DNA of 64,000 nt from Anaspis maculata (Eukaryota > Arthropoda > Insecta > Coleoptera > Scraptiidae): contig OX421962.1 of the NCBI GenBank assembly GCA_949128115.1, forward strand, positions 60,367,787 through 60,431,786, written 5' to 3'. The notes under the pieces were generated by a model. That model was not told the origin of the DNA. It ran no database searches and saw only the letters and a program-made list of their open reading frames with translations. The position numbers were made by a program, and so were the translations under genes. Shown here piece by piece: positions 1 to 13,439 of the stretch (positions are counted from its first letter, which is position 1; each line of letters begins with the position of its first letter).

Positions 1-664
1 GTAAACGGTATGACAAAATGCTTTTCAAAACTGTGTCTACTTGAAATGAAAATGATTGCAATGGCAAAGTACCGAGATCACTACAGATGATATAAAATAT
101 CATGCCTCAAAAATCCCTGCTTTTTTCAGAAATAAAAATTGTGTTTCTGAATTGAGAGAATAATGACGCGATTAACCTCTTTTGCGCTTGCGCACTAGGC
201 AGGCATTCAGGCAATCACGTCATTATGCAGTGACCGTTGTTGTCAGGCTGTGTCTGATAGGCAGTCTACAGGCCGTTAATATTCACTAGTTATGATTGAA
301 AATAAGGAAAAACAAAACAACACATAGAAGCATCTTTCTGTATATTGTGAATTTTATATATCAGAAGACAATGTGATTATTGGTTTATGATGGCAGTTCA
401 ATATGAATTTATCTATTTCGCATCAGAGAACGGGAAAGCGTTGCCAGGGAGATGCCATGTCAAATTATGTTAATGTCTTGTGATTATATATTCACATAAC
501 ATCTCTTCCGGACTCTGTATGTCTCTACTGTTTTTTTCTACAGGTCGGTGGTCTGTTTTTTTCTTTTTGTTTTTTCAACATCTTCATTTCTACTTCTCCA
601 AAAAATAGCTGCGCCTTCTCAGATCGCAACTTTTAAGAAATTAGGCAGCTCGATGAGGCTTTTT
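1..664. other. Stretch with no recognisable gene
   Basis: AT-rich DNA with frequent stops in all frames. It contains short T-rich runs around 530-580. I see no splice-bounded coding segment, structural RNA or clear mobile-element terminus. Confidence 0.5.
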
Positions 665-1383
665 AGACCAAGAGCTAGCAACGTTTTATTTACCTCATAA
701 GCAAAATGCGGTTTGACTTCTGGGGCATGAAGAGATCATGATGGGCTTCCATAAAATCTTTGTCTTATGAAAAACACCCCTTGCTTTCTCACAAGACAAG
801 CAAAGAAATGTGCCATTTGACAGCAGTATTCAACAGCGGATTTTCTGGAGTTCTTAATCGATATAAATATCAATTTTATCAGGAATGGATAGGTTGAACT
901 ATCTTTCAACTAAATTAAATGAAAAAAGACACCGAAATGTATTAAAAACTACCAAAAACCAGATTTCCAAGCGGACGGAAGTTGACACCGGTTTTTCTAG
1001 TAGGCGTGATTCGAGAATCGGCCATCAAATGCGATCCAAACAGCTCGGCCTAGCCTACTAGCTTGAACATGCCAGTTGAGAAAGTCTGGTTTTTGGTTGT
1101 TTCCAATACATTACGAGACTCGGTCCTATTCAATTTAGTTGAAAGATAGTTCAATCTATCCATTCCTGAAGAAATTGATATTTATATCGATTAAAAACCC
1201 CAGAAAATCCGCTGTTGAATACCGCTGTCAAATGGCACATTTCTTTGCTTGTCTTGTGAGAAAGCAAGGGGTGTTTTTCATAAGACAAAGATTTTATGGA
1301 AGCCCATCATAATCTCTACATGCCCCAGAAGTCAAACCGCATTTTGCTTATGAGGTAAATAAAACGTTGCTAGCTCTTGGTCT
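665..1383. mobile_element. Palindromic fold-back element, ~300-bp arms
   Basis: The left arm (665 to ~967) begins AGACCAAGAGCTAGCAACG. It reappears as its reverse complement in the right arm (~1080-1383), which ends CGTTGCTAGCTCTTGGTCT. Similarity is high along the whole arm, with a few substitutions such as the block around 875-960 against 1085-1195. The unique centre (~968-1079) is about 110 bp. There is no transposase frame, so this is a non-autonomous fold-back or MITE-like element. I could not define a target-site duplication, so its superfamily is unknown. Confidence 0.75.
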
Positions 1384-3621
1384 ATTTGGTCAGTAGCTGC
1401 GGAACAAAGTGTTTCTCCCCAATAAAGGGAAAATGATTCAGCCAACATGCTGCTGCCAGATATATCCTTCCAATGTACCAAGGCAAAATACCAATTGAGC
1501 TGGTGTTCTTCTTGCAACTTGAGTGAAGTTAGTCTTCTTCTTCTTGCCCGCGTCAGGTTGACACAAGCGGGAACCTGACACAGGTCTGCAAATAACTAGT
1601 ATATTTTTGACAAAAACTTATGATCACGTCCGCACCACGACATCTGAGAGCTCTAAGTCCTGCTTAAACCCAATTATTTACATTTCTTTGTCCAGCAGCA
1701 ATGTTTCGAACACCAAACAGCAACAAAAAAATATTGAAGTTAATTTTTTAGCTTTCTTTTTAACTGTAACTCTTTCGTTGACTGTTTCTTGACGTTCATG
1801 TGGCAACCTGGTATTGTTCTTGACTTGCTTATTCACTCGATTCGAGCTGATGGACTGCGGTGACTCGGTGAGTTAAATTTCTATATTCTTTCTCGGTGCT
1901 AGATTTTTTAAGTACTTTTTTAAATGAACAGTAGTTGACTAAATTCATTCAGGAATAAACCTACGGCTATAAAATCGCATCTTGTCATTTTATATAAGAC
2001 TCCATTGCAGAAATACGTCTACTCACAGGTCGGGGGGTGTTCCTTTCAGCATTCACACCAATGCAATGATGAATTTCAGTGTCAATAAAAGTGAGTCTTT
2101 GTTTTAAAATTTGAACTTAAGTATACCCAAGTTCCCAAGTAGAATATTTTATTGAAGCGCAGTCTCTATTCGAAGGGTGCTCCTTGCTCCTCACAGTTTC
2201 TCTATTTTTCTTGCTAAAAGATGTTTATATTTCTGTCACGTATTTTTCTTGGAAGAAGGGGTTTTATTGTAATTTAATTTCAAGACTCTATCTAGACTCT
2301 TGAAAAATTTCCATCAAGAGTTAGAGTCTTGTCTTGAAATTTTGAAATTATCTTGATATTTCAAGACAAGACAAGACTAGGGCAACTCTTGTCTTGTCTT
2401 GTCTAGACGGCAACACTAATTAAAGCACTGTTTTTGATGGGATAATAAATCCATTAGTAAGGCAAAGTAGATAAATTATATATAATATAGTATATTATAT
2501 ATATTATTTATATTATATATTATATTTATATATATTATTATTTATATTATATATTATATAAAATATATAAAATATGATTATTATTGTTTTGTTGTTATCC
2601 TGGAACCTCCTTAAAAGCTGGTTGACAAAATTATTTGCTCTAAAGCTACGGTGAAGGGATAGAGAAATATACTTGCCAAATGTCACCTGAGATGAAATGG
2701 CCATTTATGCAAAAAGTAAGAAAATGAAAGAAGAAGAAAAACTGTATGCAACACGTAAGGAATACGGATGATTATTTCCCTAATTTTAAAGTTTGAAAGA
2801 CATGAACGAACGATCAAAGCAAGTCCGAAATAGGACCTTTTCGATGTAAAAATTAGCGGTGAATAGTCTCATCTCCATCATACCTATTTCAAGTTAACAC
2901 CATGGCACCGTTGGGGGCGGTTTTCGCCCCACAACTCGGCTAGCCTAAACGGAAGCTTTGCTTTTTTCCGTGAAGAGCAAATATCTGATTATTTTGCACA
3001 GTAAATATGTATAAGTGGCATGCGCGCACCACTTACGTGCGCGCTATTCATAGTTGCTGCGTCAGAAAAAACTATAAGTCCTAAATAAAAAAAATATCAA
3101 AAAATCTTCCACTACTTTGGCCTCATTTGCTTCGCTGGTTGTATTGTATAGAAAATTGTGAAAACAAAAAAAGTTCCTCGCTGGCTGAAAATCATGATGC
3201 ATTCATAACAGATGAAAATGTTTATAAACTGAATACTGAATAAATAAATAATGAACCATTGTTTCTTAATCGCTGTCACACTGTAACAAAGGTCAGGATA
3301 TGTACTTGAATTGAAAAAAAAATAAGCACATAGCTTCATTAGATCCAGAGATATGATGATGTAAAGTAGGCATATATGCGTTTTCTCTATTTTAAATGAA
3401 TTTCGCGAATTGTGCATTCTTTATTGTTGCTAAAAATTATTTATATTTGATCGATCATCTTTAAACGTCGTCGATATCAACCCGCAATAGTTAAGATTCG
3501 ATTAACGAAAGAATGAACTGGATATGTTCAACCGTTCGGGAGATACGGAAGATTTAGGTGAATTTTGTTAGGAAACGAGGAACGAGGAAAAAAATATTAA
3601 ATAATCATGAAAAACATAGCC
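1384..3621. other. Gene-less AT-rich stretch with simple repeats
   Basis: No supported gene. 2281-2412 is low-complexity sequence built from variants of TCTTGTCTTG and its complement CAAGACAAGA. 2473-2580 is an AT-only microsatellite of ATATATTAT type. The rest shows no element ends I can define. Confidence 0.5.
2473..2580. repeat. AT microsatellite
   Basis: About 100 bp made almost only of A and T, with repeating TATATTAT and ATATATTATTTAT words. Likely slippage-generated. It is the most A/T-pure segment of the first 20 kb. Confidence 0.8.
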
Positions 3622-4696
3622 AAAGGACCCCGCACGATTCTTATGGAAAATGGCTCCCGGTTAAATTCTCTGAATTTTTGATATGTTGTAGCTCATGAGA
3701 TACTGATCAAATACCGTGAACCCCAAACTCAAATAATGGACAGTTTTTTACCCACAGGGGGTTGAAGTTGGAGGTTTTGACGGCTTCAAAATGATATTAT
3801 GACGTTGATAAAAGCTTTTTATTTGGTTTCTCTTCAAGTTGTGTTTCATGCTAAATGTATTTATTTGACAAAAAAATATCAATCCCCTCCTCCACCCCCA
3901 ACCCCTATCTACCATCATAAAATTCGAGATCACTCCCAAAAACCATGCGGATGGCTTCTGTGATTTAAATTATGACTTTTGACATAAAAATTATTTCCCA
4001 CCCCTAATGTTGGGGTGCCGATTTTCCAATTTTCCTCGGTTAATTTGGCTGAATTTTTGATATTGTGTACTTCTAATTCTGCTGAACAAAAAGTTCCCAT
4101 GCCAAAACTTATTTCTATGGACAGTTTTTGTTCTACAGGGGACTGAAGATTTGAGAGCATAAATATTGAACTTCAGTCCCCTGCAGAACAAAAACTGTTC
4201 ATAGGAATAAGTTTTGGTATGAGCTTTTTGTTCAGCAGAATTAGAAATACACAATACCAAAAATTCAGCCAAATTAACCGAGGAAAATTGGAAAATCGGC
4301 ACCCCAACATTAGGGGGTGGAAAATAATTTTAATGTCAAAATTAATAATTTAAATCACAGAAGCCATCCGCAGGGTTTTTGGGAGTGATCTCGAATTTTA
4401 TGATGGTAGATAGGGGTTGGGGGTGGAGGAGGGGGTTGATATTTTTCTGTCAAATAAATACATTTAGCATGAAACACAACTTGAAGAGAAACCAAATAAA
4501 AAGCTTTTATCAACGTCATAATATCATTTTGAAGCCGACAAAACCTCCAACTTCAACCCCCTGTGGGTGAAAAACTGTCCATTATTTGAGTTTGGGGTTC
4601 ACGGTATTTGATTAGTATCTAATGAGCTACAACATATCAAAAATTCAGAGAATTTAACCGGGAGCCATTTTCCATAAGAATCGTGCGGGGTCCTTT
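3622..4696. mobile_element. 1.07-kb near-perfect palindrome
   Basis: The left end reads AAAGGACCCCGCACGATTCT and the right end is its reverse complement, ending GGGGTCCTTT. The arms are each about 530 bp and nearly identical. A 63-codon open frame on the - strand (3748-3939) and one on the + strand (4379-4570) differ at a single residue because they are the two arms of the palindrome. The centre is only about 20 bp (4151-4171). I recognise no protein in it. The high arm identity implies recent origin or gene conversion between arms. No clear target duplication: left flank ACATAGCC, right flank ATGTGAAG. Confidence 0.85.
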
Positions 4697-7430
4697 ATGT
4701 GAAGCCGAGTGTGACGCCGTGCGTCTTGGTTCTTGTATGCCCGCCGGTGTCTTCAAGAAAATACCAGAAGCCAGAAGTTCCCAACTCTGTCGCATGTTGT
4801 AAGAATTTATAGGGGTGTTGCAAACTTTTATGTAGGTAGGTCAATTAATGACTTACGCTGACTCATTTTATTAATTATTTATCTAAACATACAACGTCTA
4901 AGCTTCGGTCCGAGCTGTCCGGGAATATTACGGCAGTATGTGCTCGACACGCGGCTCCTCCGCCACTTGTGCATCAGTGCATCAGATGTGTGTCTTAGCC
5001 CGCATCGAAGTCTCCAGCGAATATCGCAGCAAGATAATGGAAATTGTGATTGTGTACATTTTGTTCCTTCAAGGTAGGGTGCAACTTGTATGGGACATCT
5101 TTATGAGGCAATGAATTCGATTATTCCATTCAATACCTTTAATGCCGACATTTTATGTTATGTAGGTACCTAAAGAAATGTACTCATCGAAAAACATTGT
5201 ACCGGACCTTGATCGTGCGAATTGGCTCTAAAGAAAACAACAAAAATCTGAGCAATGCTGTTTACGACGAGACGGGGGCGGATTTGAAGTATTTGAATTG
5301 TGCTATGACTGCTACATAAATGGACATGTGCGAAAACAATGTTAATTGAAACCTTACATTTTATCCTTTTGTTCATTATCGGAAAATTGGCATACATCCG
5401 TACGTGGTCGTGATATGGACCTGTTTATTTTCCATGAAGCATAAAAAACACACCAGGTGACCAGAACCAAAGGACACGTCAAAAATAAGGACGCACAAAT
5501 GACACGATCATCACCTGAACTCTCGCCTGAACTGAAATTATACATACAAATAAAGTACACAATTTAATTTTGAAGCGATGACAAAAACCACCAGACACAG
5601 AGAAAAGTTTCAATTACAACAGCACAGCGTGTCCTTGGCTCGGTTCGCTGGACTACAAACACTCAAACAGAGAGATGAGCCCAGACAAGAACGTTTGTGG
5701 TCGTAGGTTATGTTGTAGGTCAAATTTTAAAAACAATTATTATTACGGACCATGAAACTTGTTGCTAGGTCGTTTGAAAAAAACGTACACACAAAATCAC
5801 CGAAACAAGCAAAAGACAACATTAAAGACTTCCAACTCGGCTTCCAATTTGAAGCTTGACATTAAATTTCTTTATCACCATTCCATTGTATATTTCTCCA
5901 CTCGTTTCTGATGAGTTGATTTCAAGACGTTTCCACTGCAAAATGATATTCAGATTTTTAGAAACCGATTGGGTAAAAGTAATTCAAACAAGTTGTGCGA
6001 CCAAGTTTACCCTATATGACGTTCTCGATTGACCTAGCATCAAACAAGATAGTCAGTGCAAATATCTGTAATGTAATTGTACACCGGCTGATATTTCTCG
6101 AGACCTTAATGTTTCGTACGAAGCAGCTTTCGAATAACTTTTGCCAGATATTATATTAATGATGATTGATATTCAATTATTACTGCAATAATTAGGTTTT
6201 AGTAGCTCGGAACCTCCGTATTTCTTCCAGATATATTTACTTCACTGTCTATATCAGTAGCTACATTTTTAGAGCAGTTCCCATTTTGGAAGGATCTCTA
6301 TTAGTTGCGCTTTGCCATGCGTCCATCTGTCTGTCCGTCCTGTCACGACGTATCTTATCTCCTCCTGAACAAAAAATCGTAGAATCGTTTTTTTATTGTG
6401 CGATCGTCCTGAAAAAGAATCTGATTTCGTCGCATAAAAAATTGAAAATTTGTTTCGAGGTCCCCCAAGGCGACTGGGCGAGCGACTGGGAACATTTCCA
6501 GAGTGATGCCTGTCTGTCTGTATGTATGTATGTCTGTAACCTTCCACGATAACTGTCGAACTGTTCATCTGATCGACTTGAAATTTGGTATGCAGATGCG
6601 GTTTCATTCTGAAATGAGCTGATTAGTTTAGGTTGTCATCTGTCAAACGGGAATTTGACTGCCAAAAATGACAAAAGCTACTCCTCGAGGAATGAAATCT
6701 GGAAATTCTTGAAAACCATCTGGAAAAAAAAGTAAAAACACCGCAGTGTTTACCAGTTTTAACTAGCACCGTGTGTGTTTTTGTAATTATATTTATCAGG
6801 TATGTTATACAAATTTATATGAAAACGTTACAATACTGCCGTAACCATTATTCGAGGTAAACTTCCTGTCGTTTTCCTCTTCCGTCACAGGCCGCCTCTG
6901 ACTATACCTATGCAATGCAAGAGCCGTTGTGTAAAATTGCCGCTCCGGTGCTTTGCATGCTCTCGTTTCCACCGCAAGGATCATATTAATACACACGATT
7001 CAATTATGCTTTATGTGAGAACGAAAAGGTGTTTCGATTTTTACCATGTCCAACTCAATTTTCAATATTACGGGACTGGTGGACTCGACGAGTCTTGAAA
7101 AGTGGAAATTTGCCGAGTGTAACAGCGAAGATTCAACGGTATATGCTATATGCGGCAGGCCAGCCGCTTCACCTTCTTGCTCTCTTGGTTCTTTTCTGCG
7201 GCAAATATAAGATTTGGGTAGCTTTTGCGAATTACTTTCAAATTACAGTGGGTACGTCCAGCTGAACTGTGATTCGAGTGACCTGATCAAATGTTCTAGC
7301 TTGGCACTGTATAGGTTGGCCGCCTACTTACCTGGTGTGAAACTGGCTTGTCCATAAGTTAAATTATGTAACCTGTCAAACTGACCTGAAAATTTTGAAA
7401 TCCTTGAAAAACTGACCGTGTCATGCGTAA
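4697..7430. other. Gene-less stretch with degenerate dispersed repeats
   Basis: No supported gene. 6290-6620 holds a copy of a dispersed repeat marked by CTGTCTGTCTGT-type runs followed by a relic around AACTGTCGAACTGTTCATCT and GACTTGAAATTTGGTATGC. Related words occur near 13660-13740, 15535-15615 and 61255-61850. Open frames here are short, and several run across the repeat on both strands. Confidence 0.5.
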
Positions 7431-7439
7431 AAATGTGGC

Positions 7440-7830
7440 TCTGAAGGTAGTCACATTAGGTCACACCAGTCATATTTGGTCCGATACGCAACTTTGATCG
7501 GCTGGGGTTTTCGAAATTTGGATTACAAATCTTCTTAGTGCGTAAATTCGGCTGCCAGGACTGACCCGCCGGTTCGTTGCTCATTGTGTTGCCAATAATT
7601 CTTTAGGGCTTGGCGCGTTTTTTTTTGCTGGAACAGGCCAAAGGGTCGGTGCTTCCATTGCGCTCTTTTTTTGGAGCGACGGCCGCATTTTTTACATTAA
7701 AGCGTTGAAAAATCGAGCTCGCTTCATGAAGTTCGATTTATTTTTTTCAACTTCCAAATGTCACAGGCTACTTTGATTTCTTTGTTTATTGACGAAAATT
7801 AATAACGGATGGGAACATAACGCTGTTTTC
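7440..7830 (-). repeat. Divergent-frame repeat family, copy 1 (decayed)
   Basis: The - strand translation gives a broken relic of the same peptide as the copies at 17.9-18.9 kb and 58.7-59.8 kb. Recognisable blocks are KNYWQHNEQ, then an AEFTH block, then SKFRKPQPIKVAYRTKYD, matching KNYWQDKEHP, AGFTCKKF and NFKKPSRAKLRIGPKFM in the better copies. Stops interrupt it. The family is not one I recognise; see the finding on this repeat. Confidence 0.55.
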
Positions 7831-10800
7831 CAATTGTAAAAATCGGTTGCGTCACCCCAAAACTTTCCCGACTGGTATCCAGGAATCTATGGAAATTTTT
7901 GCTCGAAACGTCCCTTCGGGTAGGAAGCTGGAATTAAAGAGACAGATTGAAAATAATAAGATGAAAAAATGTGGAAAGCAGGAAATTGAAAATTTTTTTC
8001 AGGAAAATTTTTCCCGAGAAAATCTAAAATCTTATTACAAATCATCTTATTGTAGAAACAGCAGAGGTATCGAACAGTGATAACGTGTTCCATAAAAAAT
8101 TTTCAGGGGCGTGGATAATGACGGGTGCCCCCGCTTTTTTATCCCTATTTTTCACCTTTCTGATCATTTTTGAGAATGGCTTCAATTTTTGGAGTTCTAC
8201 GTTCAATTTAGAGGAGAAAGCTATTTTTTTCAAAATTTCGACTAAAGGCTTCATTCTTGAGATATTTCTGATATTTAGGTTTGAAACTTCGGAAAACATC
8301 TCGAAAACACTTTTTTCAAAGACCTAAAAATTAAAATCTGAGAAAACTCACGATTCTTCAAGTGAAATATGTTTTCCTGGTGTTCAAGTTGATAAACCAC
8401 GATTTTGCCTCAAAAACGAGAAGTTGTCTGGCAACATTTTATTTGGGCTCGAGTTTAGGCTCTTAAAACTGGAGATTTTGAGATGTGTCCTGGAGTTTCA
8501 AACCCAAATATCTCGAAAATAAAGCCTTCAATAAAAATTTTGCAAAAAAAAGTGGGAACACCTCCCCCTTATCCACTCCCCTGGAAAATTTTGATGGATC
8601 GCGTTGTTACTTTTCGATACCGACTTATTTCAGTAAGCTTTGGTTTAAATTTGAACAAAATTGGTTTACGAGTTTCAAAGTTACGACGAAAAATCAATTT
8701 TTGAAGTTCAACTTTGAACGCATGTATCTTCGTTATTATTCTTTTCTGACATGTGTTTTATTGGAAAAGTCTACTTCTCTTGAAGTTTCCCATCACTACC
8801 TGAAAGCCTGAATGGACGCGATTTAAATTTGAAACATATTTTTGGATTTCCCTGTATACTTTCCCGTATAAAAGTGTCAATGTGACACAAAACGTCACTG
8901 TTACCCGAGCTGCTATCAGTTTATTATCATTATTATTAGTACTATTATTTTTATTAATTTTCGCCCAAACGAGTAGTATGCAAGATGGTGTGTCCGCTAC
9001 GTGGTGGCACTCGGCTGTCTTGTGTTACTCACTGAATTTATTAAACCAAGAGAGACACAGTAGAGCCAAATTCAAAGTTTGTCGTGCATTACTGGTTGCC
9101 TATACATCTGCAAAATTCAACTTGATTGCTGAAAACTACCCTTGTGCGAAGAATAGGGGATTAAATTTTGAAAGGTCTTATTTATACCGACAAATTAGAC
9201 GCGGGAACAGTCAAAGAGAGAGCGACAGCCATGACTATCTTCGCGGATAGAAAACGATGGAGCACGCGTGAAACAAGTTTCTGGGGCTGAGAACTCTTCA
9301 TTCTACGATGATGAATTAATGGGAATGATGTACGGACCAAAACTTGGCAGAGGTCTACTCTAATTCATCACAGTTCTCAATTTCAATCGCTCACCGATTT
9401 GCCATTGGCCGTTAAAAAAAAACCGTCTGGTCTTCATCGGCCATTCAATAAAGATAAATGGACGTAATTCCTTCATATCTAGATGAACCGTTGAAATTAA
9501 GTCGTCGGACGTGTGCATGAATCATGGATTTCCAAACATGAGACAGCAGTACAACATACCTCGGCATGCAGCTTCTGTTTTGTTATTCTCTCTCGTTTCC
9601 ATTCAATCGATTTTAAACATCTGAATTTCTACACGGCAAATTTGAATCCGAGCTCGAATTTATCATAGTCCCATGACCTAAGACATAATTTATGGTATTA
9701 TCTGCAGTCTAACGAAATTGCTACCTCAAGCTCGATCAATAACAATAATTAAAATGGGAATAAAAGATTGTTAGCGCTGCCCATGCCATGCCATATTATA
9801 CATACAAGTATACAAGTTTTCTCCTTGTACACGCTCGGTAAAGTGGTGGTATTTTGTCTTGAATGAAACAACGAATCGAAGGCGACAATGGCCCGTTATT
9901 AGCAGTGTCTGAACAAGAAGAAGAAGAAGACAAAGTATAGACTCGACCCACCAACCCGGCTTGAATTCCTACCAGAATGACCTCAGCAACGGTGTATAAA
10001 GAGTATCAAATTAATATCAAATTATCAGAAGAGCACACCAATTTCTTCAATCAGTACCAGCTACTCAGGCATGCAATAATAAGAAGCCTAGTTGTGCGGC
10101 CGGAGTCCATCGCTTTTCTTATTTGATGGATTTGTAAATTTTGGAGTTCACAGGTCGAGCATTGGTGATTTGTTAAATTGAGCAATAACGAAGAAAATTA
10201 ATAAAAACCTGATTTCAAGGTCAATTTGTCAAGACCTCTTGAACTTGGCGGCTGGTGTGGCTGGCAGACGGGAGTGGATAGAAACGTAAATGCCTCAAAT
10301 ATTTCATTAAAGAATTAAGGTTGGAGTTTAGTACAGAAACGTGCACGTTTCTTTCTTATAAACATTTAGCTTTCGTCTGGCGGCGTTTGTTTTTATATCG
10401 TTTACTACTGGAATAACTACAGAATGGGGGTGTAAACACCCTGTAACGTAAATGTTGGATTTTGTCTTTTATTACAAGTCATAAGTAATTACAAGCTTTT
10501 AGGTTCTACCCAAGTTCAAATGAGAATAACATCTCAGTCACTGGCGAAGTATTCAATATTGAAGTCGCGGTTTATAAAAGTGAATAACCAGGAAAAAAAC
10601 GAGACGCCGCACTTCCTTCAAATGGTGTAACAATTCCATTGAAAAAATTGCACTGCGGTTCGTTACTACAGTTGTAACTGGTCTAGGTGGATAAAAGTTG
10701 ATTAAATTGATAGAAATGATACCTGAGCCGAAGGAACATTTCCGAGACCATTTCTGTCAAGCTGAATGTCCAAGAGAAGAAGCAATTAAAAACGACGGCG

Positions 10801-11661
10801 ACCTCAAGCTACAAGACGAGCTAGTTCGAGACCAAATTCAAGACATATTGGTCATTTTTTTTATAAAGCAGTTTTTGTACGCTTAGCTCGAGGCATTTTT
10901 ATGGAATGTGTGCTTACTAAAATGTGTATTTTTTGCAACAACAAGAACAACGACAGTTTAATTTTTTTTTCTTGTAACTCAGCCTGAGAAAAACTGGTAA
11001 TCCTTTTCAACACGGTAGGTTATATTTCATTCGTGTTCCACGCACAGCGAGACCATTTTAACTATTTTGTGCTGAGAAACCATTAAACCTCGCATTCAAC
11101 ACTTGTGGCTTTTAAAAGACTAAAAGTGTGAAGCTCCTAAGCGAAGTGCATAAATTTAACAGTAGGTAGCTAGGTGCGTAAATTTTACAACTTATTTTAT
11201 TGATTTATTGAAATTCAGAGAAAAACAAGCCGGAGGTAGGTCATCGACAGCAACGGAAAGCCAAGATTTAGAAACCATACTGTGTCAATGTGAATAATTG
11301 GATTGACACGGCAAAAAGCTATACATTTGCGCTTGCAAACATTTCTGGGTGACAAATCAGTCTCTCTTCTGATTCTCATAATTTTGTTGCTCGCATTTTA
11401 TCGATAGTCCGGTAGACCGGAGCCAAATTTCACCCGAACACACCAGAACTATGCATTTTAGTAGTAAGGAAAACATGGCAGGCATGTTCAGAAGACCTCT
11501 AGCTTCATCGTTTGGGAAGTAATCGATTCCTTTTTGGCCCCCACCAACATGGAAGGGAAGGTATTGTGATCGTGCAAGGAAAAAATCGGTTGTATCACCC
11601 CAAAACTTCCCGGACGAGTAGCAAAGAACGGATGAAAATTTTATTATGGGACGTGGGGAAG
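7831..11661. other. Gene-less stretch with dispersed repeat fragments
   Basis: No supported gene. A repeat beginning near AAAATCGGTTGCGTCACCCC (about 7840) recurs near 11585 as AAAATCGGTTGTATCACCCC. 8095-8830 is a long, low-complexity, decayed repeat with several overlapping short frames. 8926-8960 is a short (TTA)n-like tract. 9910-9930 is a short GAA run. The 122-codon open frame at 8882-9250 is not convincing as a gene. Confidence 0.45.
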
Positions 11662-13437
11662 TTAAGCCTCTGTCACACGGTCATTGAAATCATACTTGTC
11701 ATTGAAAATCTGGGACGAGATCAATGATGAAAACGAGGATGGAAACGAGTATACTTGCGAGTATGCCAGAAATCTGGGATAAAAGTTTTCACACGGTCAT
11801 CAATCCTATGCAGGGTGGAAGGTGTAATCTGACTGGATCAAGATGAAGTCAAAGATTTGAAATAGAATGCGTTTCATGATTAGTCCAGGAATTTTAGAAA
11901 AAATAGCGAACAAAAATGAAAGCGAGCCGGATTTTTGTATATAAGCTCAGTTAAGCATGTAGTTTAACATAGTAAAAGTCCTCAAGAATCCTGTGTGAGC
12001 TTCGGCCGTTGTGGCCTCGAGAAGAACTTGAGGATCAGTTTTTCGCGTATATCTCGTGAACAATGGCACTTAAGAAGAAAGTGTTCGGGATGAAACTGTT
12101 GAAAATTTTATTGTCTATAAGAAAGGTCCTTACACATTCCATCGTCAGTCCACTCCTTCTTTGTCAAAACACAAAAAAATTAAAACAATCCAGATGCTCG
12201 ATGCTAAAGACTGTATGGACCTTGAGTTTTATGATGGCGGGGTGCCACTTGGTAGAGGTGTTGTTTGATCTATTCTGTTTTGACTGAAACTATTTGCCAT
12301 CAATACCAACTATGCCGGCGGCATGTACAGGGTGGAATAAAAATAAAAAGTTGAACAAATATACCTCAAGAACCAAAATAGGTGAAGACATATAAATCGC
12401 CAGAAATATTTCTCATTTCATGGTCATGAAGTCGTCGTAAATTTGGATCAAATATGTTAAGCCGTTTCTGACATATCTTCAAAAGACTGAAGTCGTTACG
12501 AAAAAAACTAGTTTTTGCGTATATCAGTAATTCTTCAGATATTGAATCGAGACTTGGTGTTTTGAATCGAAACAATGATGAATAACATTTAAAATTAAAT
12601 AATAGTGAAAAACACTCTCTAGGCCAACTACTTTTAGAAAAAACACAGTCAACTTTTTTTCTGATGAGTAGACGAAAAAGTTTTTTTTTCGGTAACAACT
12701 CCAGTGTTTTGAAGATATTTCAAGAACGGCTCAAGATATCTAATTCAAGTTCACGATGACTTCATGATCATGAAATCGGAATTATTTATGGCGATTTACA
12801 TGTCTTCACCTATTTTGGTTCTTGAGGTACAAATGTTCAACTTTTTATTTTTATTTCACCCTGTATATGCCGCCGGCATAGTTCGTATTGATGGCTTCAA
12901 GTTTCAATCAAGAAATAGTGGACCAACCAACACCTCTACGAGGCGGCTCTCCGCCATCATAAAACTCAAGGTCCATACAATCTTCAGCATCGAGCATCTG
13001 GATTATTTTAATTTTCTTGTGTTTTGACGAAGAAGGAGTGGACTGACGATGAAATGTGTAAGGACCTTTCTTATAGACAATAAAATTTTCAACAATTTCT
13101 TCCCAAGCACTTTCTTCCTAAATGCCATTGTTCACGAGATATATGCGAAAAACTGATCCTCAAGTTCTTCTCGAGGCCACAACGGCCGAAGCTCACACCG
13201 GATTCTTGAGGACTTTTACTATGTTAAACTACATGCTTTACTGAGCTTATATACAAAAATCCGGCTCGCTTTCATTTTTGTTCGCTATTTGCGATTTTAA
13301 CAGCTAAAATTCCTGGACTAGATAGATTTCTGGCATACTTGCGAGTATACCTGCGAGTATACTTGTTTTCATGATTGATCTCGTCCTAGATTTTCTATGA
13401 CAAGTATGATTCCAATGATCGTGTGACAGAGGCTTAA
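11662..13437. mobile_element. 1.77-kb palindromic element at TTAA sites
   Basis: TTAA at 11662-11665 is followed by GCCTCTGTCACACGGTCATT. The right end is the reverse complement, with GTGTGACAGAGGC then TTAA at 13434-13437. Homology between arms continues for more than 700 bp each way (for example GGCCGTTGTGGCCTCGAGAA near 12004 against its complement near 13175). The centre lies near 12550. TTAA flanks are the signature of piggyBac-type insertion, so a piggyBac-like non-autonomous element is the best reading. TTAA being itself palindromic, the flanks could also be part of the arm. No transposase frame. Confidence 0.7.
12326..12865. repeat. Inner palindrome with TACAGGGTG ends
   Basis: Within the 11.7-13.4 kb palindrome, TACAGGGTGGAATAAAAAT at 12326 is mirrored by its complement ending CACCCTGTA at 12865. 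The flanking sequence (TATGCCGGCGGCATG against its complement) is also mirrored. So either the inner element was present before the outer palindrome formed, or both belong to one element. The TACAGGGTG border recurs at several other palindromes here. Confidence 0.55.
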
Positions 13438-13439
13438 CA

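Noticed and set aside
2281..2412. Possible regulatory array of TCTTGTCTTG words
   Set aside because: Low-complexity slippage product with both strands mixed; no sign of a defined binding site.
7029..7265. 78-codon + frame with a hydrophobic centre
   Set aside because: Lies in decayed repeat sequence with an overlapping frame; no family similarity.
8882..9250. 122-codon open frame with a hydrophobic Leu-rich start that looks like a signal peptide
   Set aside because: The Leu/Ile run is a translation of a TTA/ATT simple repeat. The rest has no recognisable domain or splice partners.
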